Shown here: piece after piece, positions 18,987 through 28,235 of the stretch
Numbering within the stretch: position 1 is the stretch's first letter
Layout: every line of letters starts with the position of its first letter
Source: an uncultured Gammaproteobacteria bacterium
GTDB lineage: Bacteria; Pseudomonadota; Gammaproteobacteria; Enterobacterales; Psychrobiaceae
DNA: 63,025 nt
Direction of reading: 5' to 3'
Assembly: GCA_937139475.1 (NCBI GenBank)
Contig: CAKZQF010000072.1
Location: 1 to 63,025 of the forward strand
Notes under the pieces: model-generated
What the model was told of the DNA's origin: nothing
The model's input: the letters and a program-made list of their open reading frames with translations, nothing else
Databases searched by the model: none
Made by a program: the position numbers and the translations under genes

Positions 18987-19907
18987 TTATTGCACTGGGG
19001 TCACAAAGCCGTCGGGCTTAATCGCTAACAAGTCACAATGAATCCTATCAATAACGTGTTCTGCGGTGTTGCCGATAAAGGCCGCTGATAGACCTGTTCG
19101 ACCAATAGTACCGATGACCACGAGCTCGGCATCCAGGCTTTTGCTAACGGCAGGGATCACATCCTCAGCTAACCCTTCCTGTATATAACAGTCTTGTTCA
19201 TCCAAACCGTAGTGTTGTGCCAAGGTTAAACTTGCGTTGATGTGATGTTTTTTAACTGATTCATTATATTCCTGGGCGTTAAATTCAGGTATCTCGATGG
19301 CTATATTAACCGGTGTACCTGGATAACCATTGACGATTTTAACGTTACCTTTAATTACCCTGGCAAGATCAGTTGCATGCTGTAATACCTTATTATTCAG
19401 ATTGATGTGATCGGGGTCTTCGCTTACTGAATTTACCGCAGTAATGATATTGCCATCGACCGGCCAATCATGCTCTTTAACGAGTAATACATCACAGGGT
19501 GATTTTCGTAGCAGATGCCAATCTGTCGGTGTAAATATTACCGACTTCAATTTGTCATGCTTGTGTGTAGACTTGACTAATAAGTCGATATTATTTTCTT
19601 TAACGTGGGAAATGGCGGCTTCAAATGGCCGTTTATGCCAAACAACATGGTATTCAACCTCAAGGTCCTGATATTCTTCAATAATATCAATCAACCACTG
19701 ACGATGCTGAACCATGACACCATCTTGCATTGCTTGGCGTTCTTCGGCAGACAGCATTGAAGTCATTTCATAGGATAAATCATAAATACATAGAAAAACG
19801 GATACTTTAGCACCATAACTTCGAGCCAGGTAGGCGGCTCTGGCTAAACTTGGTTGCTCTTGTTTTGTGGGATCAACCATCACCAAAATATTTTTATATT
19901 CCATCAT
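18987..19907 (-). CDS. uspE: tandem universal stress protein UspE
   Basis: A cytoplasmic protein of 306 residues made of two Usp domains (about 1-150 and 155-306), the size of E. coli UspE (316). The first domain starts YKNILVMVDPTK. The second ends with GTIGRTGLSAAFIGNTAEHVID, the Usp nucleotide-loop motif G-x2-G-x9-G-S/T. UspE is linked to stress resistance and cell interactions in E. coli. It lies directly downstream of fnr, as in related genera, and a hairpin between the two suggests partly separate transcription. Two adjacent ATGs are possible starts. Confidence 0.92.
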   Translation of the reverse strand: MMEYKNILVMVDPTKQEQPSLARAAYLARSYGAKVSVFLCIYDLSYEMTSMLSAEERQAMQDGVMVQHRQWLIDIIEEYQDLEVEYHVVWHKRPFEAAISHVKENNIDLLVKSTHKHDKLKSVIFTPTDWHLLRKSPCDVLLVKEHDWPVDGNIITAVNSVSEDPDHINLNNKVLQHATDLARVIKGNVKIVNGYPGTPVNIAIEIPEFNAQEYNESVKKHHINASLTLAQHYGLDEQDCYIQEGLAEDVIPAVSKSLDAELVVIGTIGRTGLSAAFIGNTAEHVIDRIHCDLLAIKPDGFVTPVQ

Positions 19908-19997
19908 AATAACGTCTCAACAGTTTTTTTATAGTTTACGTTAAGTAGCGACAAAGTTTTGAAGCTAAATCAAACTTTACACCTTTTGATGGCCAAA

Positions 19998-20028
19998 AAC
20001 AAAAAAAGCTGGCCTAAGCCAGCTTTCT
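19998..20028 (-). terminator. rho-independent terminator after fnr
   Basis: AAAGCTGGC and GCCAGCTTT (arms 20020-20028 and 20007-20015) form a perfect 9-bp stem with a 4-base loop. On the minus strand it is followed by seven T, then GTTTTTGG. Confidence 0.9.
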
Positions 20029-20046
20029 TTTTAATAAAATCAAAGG

Positions 20047-20778
20047 TTAGCGGACGCTGTTAATACCGCTTAGTGCCGAAAGACTTTCTTTATCAATGAT
20101 GGTTACGTACTTTCCTTGAACAGTAATTAAATTGCTCTTTTGGAAACGGCCCAATAATCTTGAAATAGTTTCAACCGTTAAACCTAGGTAATTACCGATG
20201 TCACCACGGGTCATGGTTAGACGGAATTCTTTTGAAGATAGGCCGCGTTGACCGTGGCGATCGCCCAGTGTATCAATAAAGGTTGCTAAGCGTTCTTCGG
20301 CGCTGCGTTTACTAAGTAGCATAAGCATTGTCTGGTCGTTGAGTATCTCATCACTCATTAAGCGCAAAATTTGTTGACGTAAGCGTGGCATCCGGCCTGA
20401 AAGCTGTTCAATCGTATCAAAAGGGATCTCGCAGACCATTGAAGTTTCCAGTGCGACAGCGAAGCTCTGATGCGTACCGCGACCTAAACTATCAAAGCCA
20501 ACGATATCGCCTGCCAAGTTAAATGAAGTAACTTGTTCATGGCCATCAGGAGTAATGGTATAACTTTTAAAACTACCAGAACGGATGGCGAAAAGAGAGT
20601 CCAGTGCATCACCAGCACTACAAATTAGCTCACCCTTTTGAATTGGTTTTTTACGCTCGATAATATTATCTAATTGGCCTATCTCTGTATCATTGAGTGT
20701 GAAAGGGATACATAGATCCGCCATACTACAGTTTTGACAATGGATTGCGCTTGCGCCTGAACAGTTATGCGAACTCAT
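20047..20778 (-). CDS. fnr: oxygen-sensing transcription regulator Fnr (EtrA)
   Basis: CRP/FNR-family regulator of 243 residues. Cys14, Cys17, Cys23 and Cys116 have exactly the spacing of the [4Fe-4S] ligands of E. coli Fnr (20, 23, 29, 122), so it should be active without oxygen. The C-terminal helix-turn-helix [19 protein letters not shown] contains the E-x2-S-R contact residues for TTGAT half sites. A near-perfect FNR box lies 61-74 bases upstream, and a perfect box precedes ccoN. The gene is followed by a strong terminator and then uspE. In Shewanella the orthologue is called EtrA. Confidence 0.96.
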   Translation of the reverse strand: MSSHNCSGASAIHCQNCSMADLCIPFTLNDTEIGQLDNIIERKKPIQKGELICSAGDALDSLFAIRSGSFKSYTITPDGHEQVTSFNLAGDIVGFDSLGRGTHQSFAVALETSMVCEIPFDTIEQLSGRMPRLRQQILRLMSDEILNDQTMLMLLSKRSAEERLATFIDTLGDRHGQRGLSSKEFRLTMTRGDIGNYLGLTVETISRLLGRFQKSNLITVQGKYVTIIDKESLSALSGINSVR

Positions 20779-20838
20779 ATTGAATAATTTACCGCGTTGT
20801 AGAGTATTATTAAGCGCATCTTAACACTAATTCTTTAG

Positions 20839-20852
20839 TTGAGCTAGATCAA
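20839..20852 (-). promoter_or_regulatory. candidate FNR box upstream of fnr
   Basis: On the minus strand TTGATCTAGCTCAA matches TTGAT-N4-ATCAA with one mismatch. It is 61 bases upstream of the fnr start and would allow autoregulation. The position between the SafE-like stop and fnr leaves no other target nearby. Confidence 0.55.
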
Positions 20853-20857
20853 ACTTA

Positions 20858-21547
20858 CTAATCTAAAAGGGTAAGATAGAGAATATTCAAGCCAAACCCA
20901 ATAATAATCATGGCTGAGATAGAACGGACAAAGTTATTTTGTAGCAGAGACTTAAGTTTACTAGACACGAAACCAACCGTGATCATTGTAGGTAGTGTGC
21001 CAAGCCCAAAGCCGAGCATAATAGCGGCACCATCGAGTGCTGTGCCGGATGCAGCTGACCAGGTTAGGGTGCTGTAAACCAAGCCGCAGGGTAGCCAGCC
21101 CCATACTAAACCAAATGGGAGGGCACTTAGCGGGGATTTAAACGGAATTAGACGCTTTGCAACAGGGGCCAACACTTTCCAAAGCGATTTTCCCAGTTGC
21201 TCGATGTGGCTAATAGCATTTAGCCAACGACCGATATATAAACCTATCAAAATTAACATGAGCCCAGAAAGCAAATGCATAGCCTGAAATATGATGTGTG
21301 ATTTCACTGCGAAATAGCTAAAACTGTAGCCTAACAGTGCACCGGCCATGCAATAACTCAATATTCTACCGAGATTATAGCTCAGTAGATAAGCCAAACG
21401 CATGCTGCCATGATTTTGGTGCAGCGGAATATTAGCACTCAATACAGACACGACACCGCCACACATAACGATACAGTGCCCGCTACTCAAAAGACCAATC
21501 AATAGGGCTGCATAAAAGTTAAATTGGTCTAACTGCTCTGGTGCCAC
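20858..21547 (-). CDS. SafE/DsbD-like six-helix membrane protein of the cco cluster
   Basis: Inner membrane protein of 229 residues, annotated in related genomes as sulfite exporter TauE/SafE family. It has about six hydrophobic segments and the motifs GLLSSGHCIVMCGGVV near the N-terminus and PFGLVWGWLPCGLVYSTL in the middle. Both carry a single cysteine in a helix with proline, as in the DsbD-like copper/thiol transporters found next to ccoS. The start is GTG at 21547, three bases after the ccoS stop, so it is translated from the ccoI-ccoS message. Its position suggests a role in metal or redox supply for cbb3 assembly, but this is inferred. Confidence 0.8.
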   Translation of the reverse strand: MAPEQLDQFNFYAALLIGLLSSGHCIVMCGGVVSVLSANIPLHQNHGSMRLAYLLSYNLGRILSYCMAGALLGYSFSYFAVKSHIIFQAMHLLSGLMLILIGLYIGRWLNAISHIEQLGKSLWKVLAPVAKRLIPFKSPLSALPFGLVWGWLPCGLVYSTLTWSAASGTALDGAAIMLGFGLGTLPTMITVGFVSSKLKSLLQNNFVRSISAMIIIGFGLNILYLTLLD

Positions 21548-21549
21548 AT

Positions 21550-21726
21550 TTATTCCTTTGACTTAGCTTCTGAGTCTGTCAGATCTTCTTCATCATCAAA
21601 TAATATATTGGCACCCTGTCGGTCTAAGTCTTCAAACTGCTCACTTTTCACCGCCCAAAAGAAAAAATATACGGCGATCACTACAATAATGAGCATGACA
21701 GGGATTAAAAAGAACAAGATATTCAT
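21550..21726 (-). CDS. ccoS: cbb3 oxidase maturation protein CcoS
   Basis: A 58-residue single-span membrane protein. It begins MNILFFLIPVMLIIVVIAVY, continues FFFWAVKSEQFEDLDRQG and NILFDDEED, and ends in a charged tail. This is the CcoS pattern: helix, then FW-x2-K/R-S-GQF-DDL-like motif, then an acidic ILFDD. CcoS is needed for cofactor insertion into cbb3 oxidase. The ATG overlaps the ccoI stop as ATGA (21726-21723), so translation is coupled. Confidence 0.9.
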   Translation of the reverse strand: MNILFFLIPVMLIIVVIAVYFFFWAVKSEQFEDLDRQGANILFDDEEDLTDSEAKSKE

Positions 21727-24122
21727 TTGTTAGCCTTTAAAAGTCTTAGTGAATTTAAAACAACAATCAATGAACTTAAAGACATGCCCAAAGCTGCTAG
21801 GTAAGGAGGTAGATAACCCATTACCGCAAAGGGGACTGCTAGTAAGTTATACCCTAACGCCCAACTGAAATTCTGTATGATCACCCGCTTTACTCTGTGT
21901 GCAAGCTCAATCGCTGTCTTAACTTTACCCAGATCGTCATGTAATAGAATAACATCTGCGCTTGATTTTGCGATATCACTACCAGTGCCCATGGCAAATG
22001 ATATATGGGCGCCGGACAACACCGGTGCATCATTAACTCCATCGCCAAACATCGCGACTACATTTTCTGGCTGTGCTTGGAGTGAGGTTAGGTAACTTAA
22101 TTTTTGTGCGGGCGTTTGACCTTTGCGCAGGGATGTAACGCCTACGGTATCAGCAATGACTTTTGCATGATTGGAATTGTCACCTGTTAACAAGGTTGTA
22201 CTCAATCCATGCCCTGAAAGGTAGTCTATCAGTGAAACGCTTTGCTCGCGTAATTCATCTTCTAACAAAAAAGTGGCGAGGACTTCGTTATCTTCATTGG
22301 CCAAATAAATAGCCAAACGCTGGTCTTTTTGCTCAAGTGCGACCGGCAATTTGACAAATTGCGCACTACCAAGGCGATACGTGGTGCCATCAATTTTCCC
22401 GCTAATACCGGCTCCAGAGACTGCTTTTACATCAGATACAGACAGTGCGCTATCAAAAAATTGATCAAAAGCCCTGGCGATCGGATGTTGTGATTGTGAT
22501 TCCAACGCCGCGGCAAGCGATAAGGCTGTTGCCTGCTCGATGCGAGAGTCGGTTTTAGCGACACTAAAATCACCTGTGGTTAGGGTTCCTGTTTTATCAA
22601 AACAAATATGATTAACCCGCGTTAGTGTGTCTAATGCACTGCCGTTTCGTAACAACAGTCCATGACTTGACATCGTAGCGCGTGCACATGTGTAAGCTGA
22701 GGGCGTCGCCAGACTAAGGGCGCAAGGGCAGGTTGCAACTAACACTGCGATGGCATACCAAAGTGCATCTTCGTTGCCCAGGTAACTCCACCCGATATAG
22801 GTGCAGCTAGACAACAATAAGATACCAACAACGACATATTGGCTTAGTTGGTCAGCGATGGTCGCCAAACGCGGTTTGTCAAAGCTTGCCTGTTCTTGTA
22901 AGCGAATAATTTGAGAAATAAGCTGGTCAGCCCGGGTGCAACGTACCTCTATCGTTAGTGGACTGTCGATGTTGATGGTGCTTGCAAACACACTGTCGCC
23001 TATTTGCTTGCCAACGGGTAATTGTTCCCCTGTTAATACGGCTTCATTGGCGTGAGAGACACCGGATAACACCACCCCATCGCCAGGAATGGTCTCTCCG
23101 GGTTTAACCAGTACCACTTCGGTGATTTTTAATGTTTTAGCAGGTACGCTTTCGATTTGACCATCACTGGCAATTTTATGAGCGGTGGTCGGGATGAGTT
23201 TGAGCAAATTACTGCTAACCTGCGATGCTTTTTTCTTAGCGCGTTGCTCAAAAAAGCGACCGAGCAGCAGAAAAAATACAAACATCGAGACAGATTCGAA
23301 ATAGACCTCGCCCATTCCTAGCCAAGTTGCATAGACACTAGCACTGTAAGCGAGTAATACCGCAATAGAGACTGGGATATCCATGTTTAATCTTTTTGCG
23401 CTAATCGCCGATGCTGCATTTTTGTAAAAGGGTAACGCGCTGTAGACCACGACGGGTAGTACAATGATTAGGCTGATCCAACGAAAGTAAATATTGAGTT
23501 CGTTGCTGAGTGAACCTAACGCATCAAAGTAAGAAGCGATAGCGAACATCATTACTTGCATGGTACATAAGCCAGCGACTATTAGCTTTCTTAAATGTGC
23601 CTTTGCGGTGGCAACCTCTTGTTGTTCGGCTTTGTCTGGCTGGAAAGGGTAGGCCTTATAACCCACTTGTCCGATCGCCAAGAGAATATCTGATAGTTTT
23701 AGTTTGTTCAGATCCCAGCTGATGGCAATGCGCGATGTTGTTGTATTAACGTTACATTTTGCCAAACCATCAAGCTTAATGAGTTTACCTTCAATGAGCC
23801 ATGCACAGGCGGCACAGGTAACGTTCTCTACACTTAGAATGACTTCACTAAGATTATTCTCGGTATGGACGAAATCCTGAGCAATTTCAGTGTGGTCATA
23901 GGCCAAGATTTCCTGCAGTTGCGCGGGAACAAGTGGTGCAGGTTGCGCCCCAGTTTCGGTTCTGTGCTTATAATAGTTGCTCAATCCCGTATCCACAATT
24001 GAGCGACTTACAGCTTGACAGCCTAAGCAGCACATTGCGCGGGGCTTTGAGAATACCTCTACCTCAAGGTCTATTCCCGATGGTACTTCTTCACCACAGT
24101 GAAAACAGCTAATGTCAGTCAT
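21723..24122 (-). CDS. ccoI: copper-transporting P1B-type ATPase CcoI (FixI)
   Basis: Heavy-metal P-type ATPase of 799 residues that supplies copper for cbb3 oxidase assembly. The N-terminus has cysteine pairs CFHC (6-9) and CCLGC (31-35), typical of FixI, then a metal-binding domain with CAAC. Transport motifs are the intramembrane CPC in TCPCALSLATP, the actuator TGE in VLTGEQLPV, the phosphorylation site DKTGTLT, and the hinge GDGVNDAPVLSGA. It lies between ccoH (5 bases upstream) and ccoS (ATGA overlap). Confidence 0.95.
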   Translation of the reverse strand: MTDISCFHCGEEVPSGIDLEVEVFSKPRAMCCLGCQAVSRSIVDTGLSNYYKHRTETGAQPAPLVPAQLQEILAYDHTEIAQDFVHTENNLSEVILSVENVTCAACAWLIEGKLIKLDGLAKCNVNTTTSRIAISWDLNKLKLSDILLAIGQVGYKAYPFQPDKAEQQEVATAKAHLRKLIVAGLCTMQVMMFAIASYFDALGSLSNELNIYFRWISLIIVLPVVVYSALPFYKNAASAISAKRLNMDIPVSIAVLLAYSASVYATWLGMGEVYFESVSMFVFFLLLGRFFEQRAKKKASQVSSNLLKLIPTTAHKIASDGQIESVPAKTLKITEVVLVKPGETIPGDGVVLSGVSHANEAVLTGEQLPVGKQIGDSVFASTINIDSPLTIEVRCTRADQLISQIIRLQEQASFDKPRLATIADQLSQYVVVGILLLSSCTYIGWSYLGNEDALWYAIAVLVATCPCALSLATPSAYTCARATMSSHGLLLRNGSALDTLTRVNHICFDKTGTLTTGDFSVAKTDSRIEQATALSLAAALESQSQHPIARAFDQFFDSALSVSDVKAVSGAGISGKIDGTTYRLGSAQFVKLPVALEQKDQRLAIYLANEDNEVLATFLLEDELREQSVSLIDYLSGHGLSTTLLTGDNSNHAKVIADTVGVTSLRKGQTPAQKLSYLTSLQAQPENVVAMFGDGVNDAPVLSGAHISFAMGTGSDIAKSSADVILLHDDLGKVKTAIELAHRVKRVIIQNFSWALGYNLLAVPFAVMGYLPPYLAALGMSLSSLIVVLNSLRLLKANK

Positions 24123-24127
24123 TTTGC

Positions 24128-24619
24128 TTATCGATCAAATGAATCAAATAGGGTATCAATTTCACTTGGGAAAGTGTCAACAGTTTGTACACGCCACAGC
24201 CCGTCAAATGACTCAACCTGGATAGTCCATTTACCAGCAATTGGTGCGGTTAATGGCATAGTGTAAATACCTTGTCCATTTGCAGTGATTAATTGCTCAA
24301 AATCCTTGGCTTGCTGGGTGCGATGAATAAACCGTAAGCGAAGGGCAGCGGTTTGTGGTTCGCCGTATGTCTGTGAGAGCGTGATCTGGGTATCTTGCAC
24401 GTTCATTTTAAATTTAAGTGCTAATTTGTAAGCATTATCTAAGCGCGTTAAATCAACATCGATTGCTTTGCCCTTTTTATAATAGTCTTCCACTACCATA
24501 TCAGGTTTGTTCTCAATCGCTATAAAGAGCGTGGTTACGCTCGCAATCACTGCCGTAGCAGGTAAACCTATAAGTACCCATGGCCAAAATTGCTTGTACC
24601 AAGGTTTAATATCATTCAT
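24128..24619 (-). CDS. ccoH: cbb3 oxidase assembly protein CcoH (FixH)
   Basis: A 163-residue membrane-anchored protein: one N-terminal helix (about residues 10-32) and a periplasmic FixH domain with MVVEDYYKKGKAID, a hallmark of CcoH, and a C-terminal GKWTIQVESFDGLWR. CcoH is an assembly factor that stays with the oxidase. ATG 24619 is chosen because it gives the standard short N-terminus (MNDIKPWYKQFWPW). An upstream in-frame ATG at 24676 lies close to the ccoP terminator. It is followed at 5 bases by ccoI. Confidence 0.9.
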   Translation of the reverse strand: MNDIKPWYKQFWPWVLIGLPATAVIASVTTLFIAIENKPDMVVEDYYKKGKAIDVDLTRLDNAYKLALKFKMNVQDTQITLSQTYGEPQTAALRLRFIHRTQQAKDFEQLITANGQGIYTMPLTAPIAGKWTIQVESFDGLWRVQTVDTFPSEIDTLFDSFDR

Positions 24620-24693
24620 GTTGTATACCACTGTTAATTTATTCTCGTTAACCAAACCTGTTTTGGCTAACGGCAATAAACTTTTAGCTAGGA

Positions 24694-24724
24694 TAAAAAT
24701 AAGGCTCCGAGTTGGAGCCTTATT
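24694..24724 (-). terminator. rho-independent terminator after ccoP
   Basis: A perfect 11-bp stem, AATAAGGCTCC / GGAGCCTTATT (24724-24714 and 24708-24698, 5-base loop), followed on the minus strand by a T-rich tail. It separates ccoNOQP from ccoHIS, so the structural genes can be expressed at a higher level. Confidence 0.9.
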
Positions 24725-24746
24725 TAGCTAATTAGTTCAGTTATTT

Positions 24747-25697
24747 TTATTTATTTGACAAACTATAAACGTAAGCTGAAATAACATGCACTTTGTCGTT
24801 ACCTAGGATTTCACTCCAAGCTGGCATTACACCAGTACGACCGTTTGCGACTGAATCAGTGATTGCGGCTTTTGAACCACCGTATAACCATACTTTATCA
24901 GTAAGGTTAGGTGCGCCCATCATCTCGTTACCAGTACCATCAGTGCCGTGACAGGCCATACATAAACCGAATTTCGCTTTACCGGCCGCTGCCATTTTAG
25001 CATTAACCTTACGACCACTTAAGCTTTGTACGTAAGTTACTACTTCTTCAACGCCTTGGTCGCCGCCTAACGCGTCTTTCCAAGCCATCATGCCAGTCGC
25101 AACACGCCCTTGCATAATCGATTCTTTGATTTTATCAAAGCTACCGCCATACAACCAATCGCTGTCAGTTAGGTTAGGGAAACCGCGTTGACCGCGAGCA
25201 TCACTACCATGACATTGCGCACAGTTTTGAATGAACAAGCGTTGACCCACTTTAATTGCTTCAGGGTCTTTAACTAGTTCTTCAACTGATTTGCTTGCGT
25301 AGTTTGCGTAAGTCGCACCGTACACAGCATCGGCGCTATCCATTTCAACATCATACTGTACAACCGCACCTGCATCGCGTGCTGCGATAACGGCTGCTTT
25401 TGATTCCGCCAATGAATAAACATGCTTGTTAGCACTTTGCCATTGTTGTGGACCAGCGTAATTTGCTAAACCGTAAAGGGCGAAGTAACCTAAGCCCCAT
25501 ACAATACTAATGGCAAACATAATCGTCCACCATTTAGGTAAAGGATTATTCATCTCGACAATGCCATCGAAACTATGCGGCATTTCTTTGCCTTCTTCGC
25601 CCATCGTGTCAACAAGCACCATGCGTAATAACCATGCACAGCCGAAAACAACGATTAGCGAGCCGATGATAATCCATAAACTCCAGAAGGTACTCAT
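24747..25697 (-). CDS. ccoP: cbb3-type cytochrome c oxidase subunit III (diheme)
   Basis: Subunit of 316 residues with two N-terminal transmembrane helices (about 8-28 and 56-76) and two class I cytochrome c domains with heme sites CAQCH (159-163) and CMACH (246-250). It passes electrons from soluble cytochromes to CcoO and CcoN. The long form with two N-terminal helices is common in this group. The start overlaps the ccoQ stop (ATGA), and the strong terminator after the gene ends the ccoNOQP transcript. Confidence 0.96.
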   Translation of the reverse strand: MSTFWSLWIIIGSLIVVFGCAWLLRMVLVDTMGEEGKEMPHSFDGIVEMNNPLPKWWTIMFAISIVWGLGYFALYGLANYAGPQQWQSANKHVYSLAESKAAVIAARDAGAVVQYDVEMDSADAVYGATYANYASKSVEELVKDPEAIKVGQRLFIQNCAQCHGSDARGQRGFPNLTDSDWLYGGSFDKIKESIMQGRVATGMMAWKDALGGDQGVEEVVTYVQSLSGRKVNAKMAAAGKAKFGLCMACHGTDGTGNEMMGAPNLTDKVWLYGGSKAAITDSVANGRTGVMPAWSEILGNDKVHVISAYVYSLSNK

Positions 25698-25873
25698 TTG
25701 GACTCTTCTCCTGCTTTTTTGTCTTTGTCTAGATTCGATTCGTCGGCGAATACCAAGTTGGCTGCTTCGTCAAACGATTTCTTTCTTCGTGAACTAAACG
25801 CCCAAGTGTAAATGCCGATAAACAAAATCAGCATTCCCACTGTTACGATGCCTCGAAATGTACCGTAATCCAT
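25694..25873 (-). CDS. ccoQ: cbb3 oxidase subunit IV CcoQ
   Basis: A 59-residue single-span protein. It begins MDYGTFRGIVTVGMLILFIG, continues IYTWAFSSRRKKSFDEAANL, and has a charged C-terminus. The pattern of helix, Y/W-aromatic, basic patch and FDEAA is that of CcoQ, which stabilises the oxidase. It starts 8 bases after ccoO and overlaps ccoP by 4 bases. Confidence 0.92.
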   Translation of the reverse strand: MDYGTFRGIVTVGMLILFIGIYTWAFSSRRKKSFDEAANLVFADESNLDKDKKAGEESK

Positions 25874-25881
25874 GGGAACTC

Positions 25882-26496
25882 CTATTTTAAGTTAGTGCCA
25901 AGTGATTGTAGGTAAGCAATTAATGCTTCTAGCTCAGTTTTGCCTTTAACAGCTTCTTGAGCGCCTGCAATATCAGCGTCTGTGTAAGGAACATCGAAGT
26001 TATCTTTGAATAATGATAATTTCGCTGCTGTTTGCTCACCAGTCAATACGTTTTCTGCCAACCAAGGGAAGCCAGGCATATTTGACTCAGGCACTACCGC
26101 ACGAGGGTCAATCATATGCGCTTCATGCCATGCGTCGCTGTAACGACCACCAACACGAGCCAAATCTGGACCAGTACGCTTAGAACCCCAAAGGAAAGGG
26201 TGATCCCAAACAGACTCACCTGCTAATGAGTAATGACCATAACGTTCAGTTTCATGACGGAATGGACGAATCATTTGCGAGTGACAGTTAACACAACCTT
26301 CGCGGATATAGATATCACGGCCTTCAAACTCTAAAGCGGTAATCGGCTTCATGTTTTTCATTGGCGTGTTTGTTTCAGCTAAGAACAGCTGTGGCGTGAT
26401 CTCTACTAATGTACCGAAGCTGATGGCAACGATAGAAAGTACAGCAAGTAAGCCAGCGTTCTTTTCAACAAGTTCGTGATTTAATTTTTTAAACAT
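25882..26496 (-). CDS. ccoO: cbb3-type cytochrome c oxidase subunit II (monoheme)
   Basis: Subunit of 204 residues with one N-terminal membrane helix (about 14-34) and a heme c site CVNCH (residues 68-72). [17 protein letters not shown] and the downstream [16 protein letters not shown] are conserved CcoO motifs. It carries electrons to the CcoN heme b. It is 12 bases downstream of ccoN and part of the same transcript. Confidence 0.96.
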   Translation of the reverse strand: MFKKLNHELVEKNAGLLAVLSIVAISFGTLVEITPQLFLAETNTPMKNMKPITALEFEGRDIYIREGCVNCHSQMIRPFRHETERYGHYSLAGESVWDHPFLWGSKRTGPDLARVGGRYSDAWHEAHMIDPRAVVPESNMPGFPWLAENVLTGEQTAAKLSLFKDNFDVPYTDADIAGAQEAVKGKTELEALIAYLQSLGTNLK

Positions 26497-26508
26497 GTTA
26501 ATCGCTCC

Positions 26509-27933
26509 TTACAGTGCTTGAGAGTCAGTTAAAGTGCCAGCTGGCGCTTTAATTGTCTTGATAACGTTGTAAAGCATGATAACCATACCTGCAACGAAGA
26601 ATACACCACCAATTGTACGCATTAGGTAGAATGGGTATGAAGCTTGTAGCGACTCAACGAAGCTATAAGTAAGTGTACCGTCAGCATTTACAGCAGACCA
26701 CATTAGACCTTGCATAACACCTGAAATCCAAAGCGCTACGATGTACAGTACAGTACCAATAGTCGCTAACCAGAAATGGGTGTTGATAAGCTTTGTGCTG
26801 TACATTTGGGTGTTACCGTATAGGCGCGGGATCATGTGGTAAAGAGCACCAACAGAAACCATTGCAACCCAACCAAGTGCACCAGAGTGTACGTGACCAA
26901 CGGTCCAATCGGTGTAATGTGACAGAGCGTTTACTGTTTTAATCGCCATCATCGGGCCTTCGAAGGTAGACATACCGTAGAAAGATAGTGAAACAATTAA
27001 GAAACGTAAAATAGGGTCGGTGCGTAATTTGTGCCAAGCGCCAGATAGCGTCATGATACCGTTAATCATACCACCCCAAGAAGGAGCGAATAGAATAACA
27101 GACATTACCATGCCTACAGTTTGCGTCCAATCTGGCAGCGCAGTGTAGTGAAGGTGATGAGGACCAGCCCAAATGTAAAGTGCAATCAATGCCCAGAAGT
27201 GAACGATTGAAAGACGGTAAGAGTATACTGGACGTTCAGCTTGCTTTGGTACGAAGTAGTACATCATACCAAGGAAACCTGCTGTTAGAAGGAAACCAAC
27301 GGCGTTGTGACCATACCACCACTGAACCATCGCATCGGTAGCGCCACCATAGATAGAGTAAGACTTACCCCAATCTAATGGAATTGCAGCACTGTTTACT
27401 AAATGCAGTACAGCAACTACTAAGATGAATGAACCATAGAACCAGTTTGCTACATAAATGTGCGAAGTCTTACGCTTGATTAACGTTCCAAAGAAGTTAA
27501 CGGCGTAGGCTACCCAAACGATAGTAATTAAAATATCGATTGGCCATTCCAACTCGGCATACTCTTTAGAGGTAGTATAACCTAGTGGAAGTGTAACAAC
27601 GGCGGATAAGATTACAGCTTGCCAACCCCAAAAGGTGAAGCTTGCTAGTTTGTCGCTAAACAATCTAGTTTGACAAGTGCGTTGAACAACGTAATAAGAC
27701 GTTGCAAAGAGTGCGCTAGTACCAAATGCAAATATTACTGCATTAGTATGTAACGGACGTAAACGGCTAAAGGTTAACCACGGTGTATCAAAATTTAATT
27801 GTGGCCAGTATAGCTGTGCTGCGATAAAAACACCTACTGCCATCCCGATAATACCCCAGATAACTGTGGTAATAGCGAATTGACGAACAACGGTGTAATT
27901 ATAGTCAGCGTGTGATGGACTAGTGTGAGTCAT
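26509..27933 (-). CDS. ccoN: cbb3-type cytochrome c oxidase subunit I
   Basis: Catalytic subunit of 474 residues with about twelve transmembrane helices. It reduces oxygen to water with high affinity and pumps protons. Histidine ligand motifs are visible: [23 protein letters not shown] (CuB site), GPHHLHYT and [11 protein letters not shown]. It heads ccoNOQP. The upstream region carries a perfect FNR box and a leader with two hairpins, so low-oxygen induction is expected. No ccoG gene is present in this cluster. Confidence 0.97.
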   Translation of the reverse strand: MTHTSPSHADYNYTVVRQFAITTVIWGIIGMAVGVFIAAQLYWPQLNFDTPWLTFSRLRPLHTNAVIFAFGTSALFATSYYVVQRTCQTRLFSDKLASFTFWGWQAVILSAVVTLPLGYTTSKEYAELEWPIDILITIVWVAYAVNFFGTLIKRKTSHIYVANWFYGSFILVVAVLHLVNSAAIPLDWGKSYSIYGGATDAMVQWWYGHNAVGFLLTAGFLGMMYYFVPKQAERPVYSYRLSIVHFWALIALYIWAGPHHLHYTALPDWTQTVGMVMSVILFAPSWGGMINGIMTLSGAWHKLRTDPILRFLIVSLSFYGMSTFEGPMMAIKTVNALSHYTDWTVGHVHSGALGWVAMVSVGALYHMIPRLYGNTQMYSTKLINTHFWLATIGTVLYIVALWISGVMQGLMWSAVNADGTLTYSFVESLQASYPFYLMRTIGGVFFVAGMVIMLYNVIKTIKAPAGTLTDSQAL

Positions 27934-27969
27934 CTTTCGGCTTCCAGTGCTTACATTTGCTTGTTAAAC

Positions 27970-28028
27970 CCAGTTGAAGACATTTCAACTGGAAAAAACC
28001 CATTTGGTCAGTTGCCTCACCAAATGGG
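27970..28028 (-). promoter_or_regulatory. two hairpins in the ccoN leader, the first terminator-like
   Basis: On the minus strand, CCCATTTGGT (28028-28019) pairs with ACCAAATGGG (28008-27999) around a 10-base loop and is followed by six T (27998-27993), the form of an intrinsic terminator. A second hairpin, CCAGTTGAA / TTCAACTGG (27992-27984 and 27978-27970), follows. The loop of the first contains CAACTG (28014-28009), which could instead pair with CAGTTG in the 5' arm of the second. That pairing would prevent the terminator. The structures are seen directly; attenuation is inference. Confidence 0.6.
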
Positions 28029-28103
28029 ACCCAGTGCCTGCATCAACTTGACATATGTTAATTCAGGCGGTGATATCTTACGTTAAATCGGCGCTATTGT
28101 AGC

Positions 28104-28117
28104 TTGATTTGGATCAA
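28104..28117 (-). promoter_or_regulatory. perfect FNR box upstream of ccoN
   Basis: TTGATCCAAATCAA (minus strand) matches TTGAT-N4-ATCAA exactly. A class II position (-41.5) would put the transcript start near 28069. TAAGAT at 28080-28075 is then a reasonable -10 hexamer. The divergent lipoprotein gene at 28236 could share the site. Confidence 0.85.
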
Positions 28118-28235
28118 ATTTAAAATTTGAACTGGGCAAAAACCGTAAATATTTTAAAAACTTTAGTTGTATGCTTAATAAATGCCCACGAAATTTGTGG
28201 GGATAATGTATAGTGCCCGTTTTAAAGGGGAGATT

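Noticed and set aside
19959..19973. FNR-like TTGAAGCTAAATCAA upstream of uspE
   Set aside because: The half sites are separated by one base too many for an FNR box and one half is poor.
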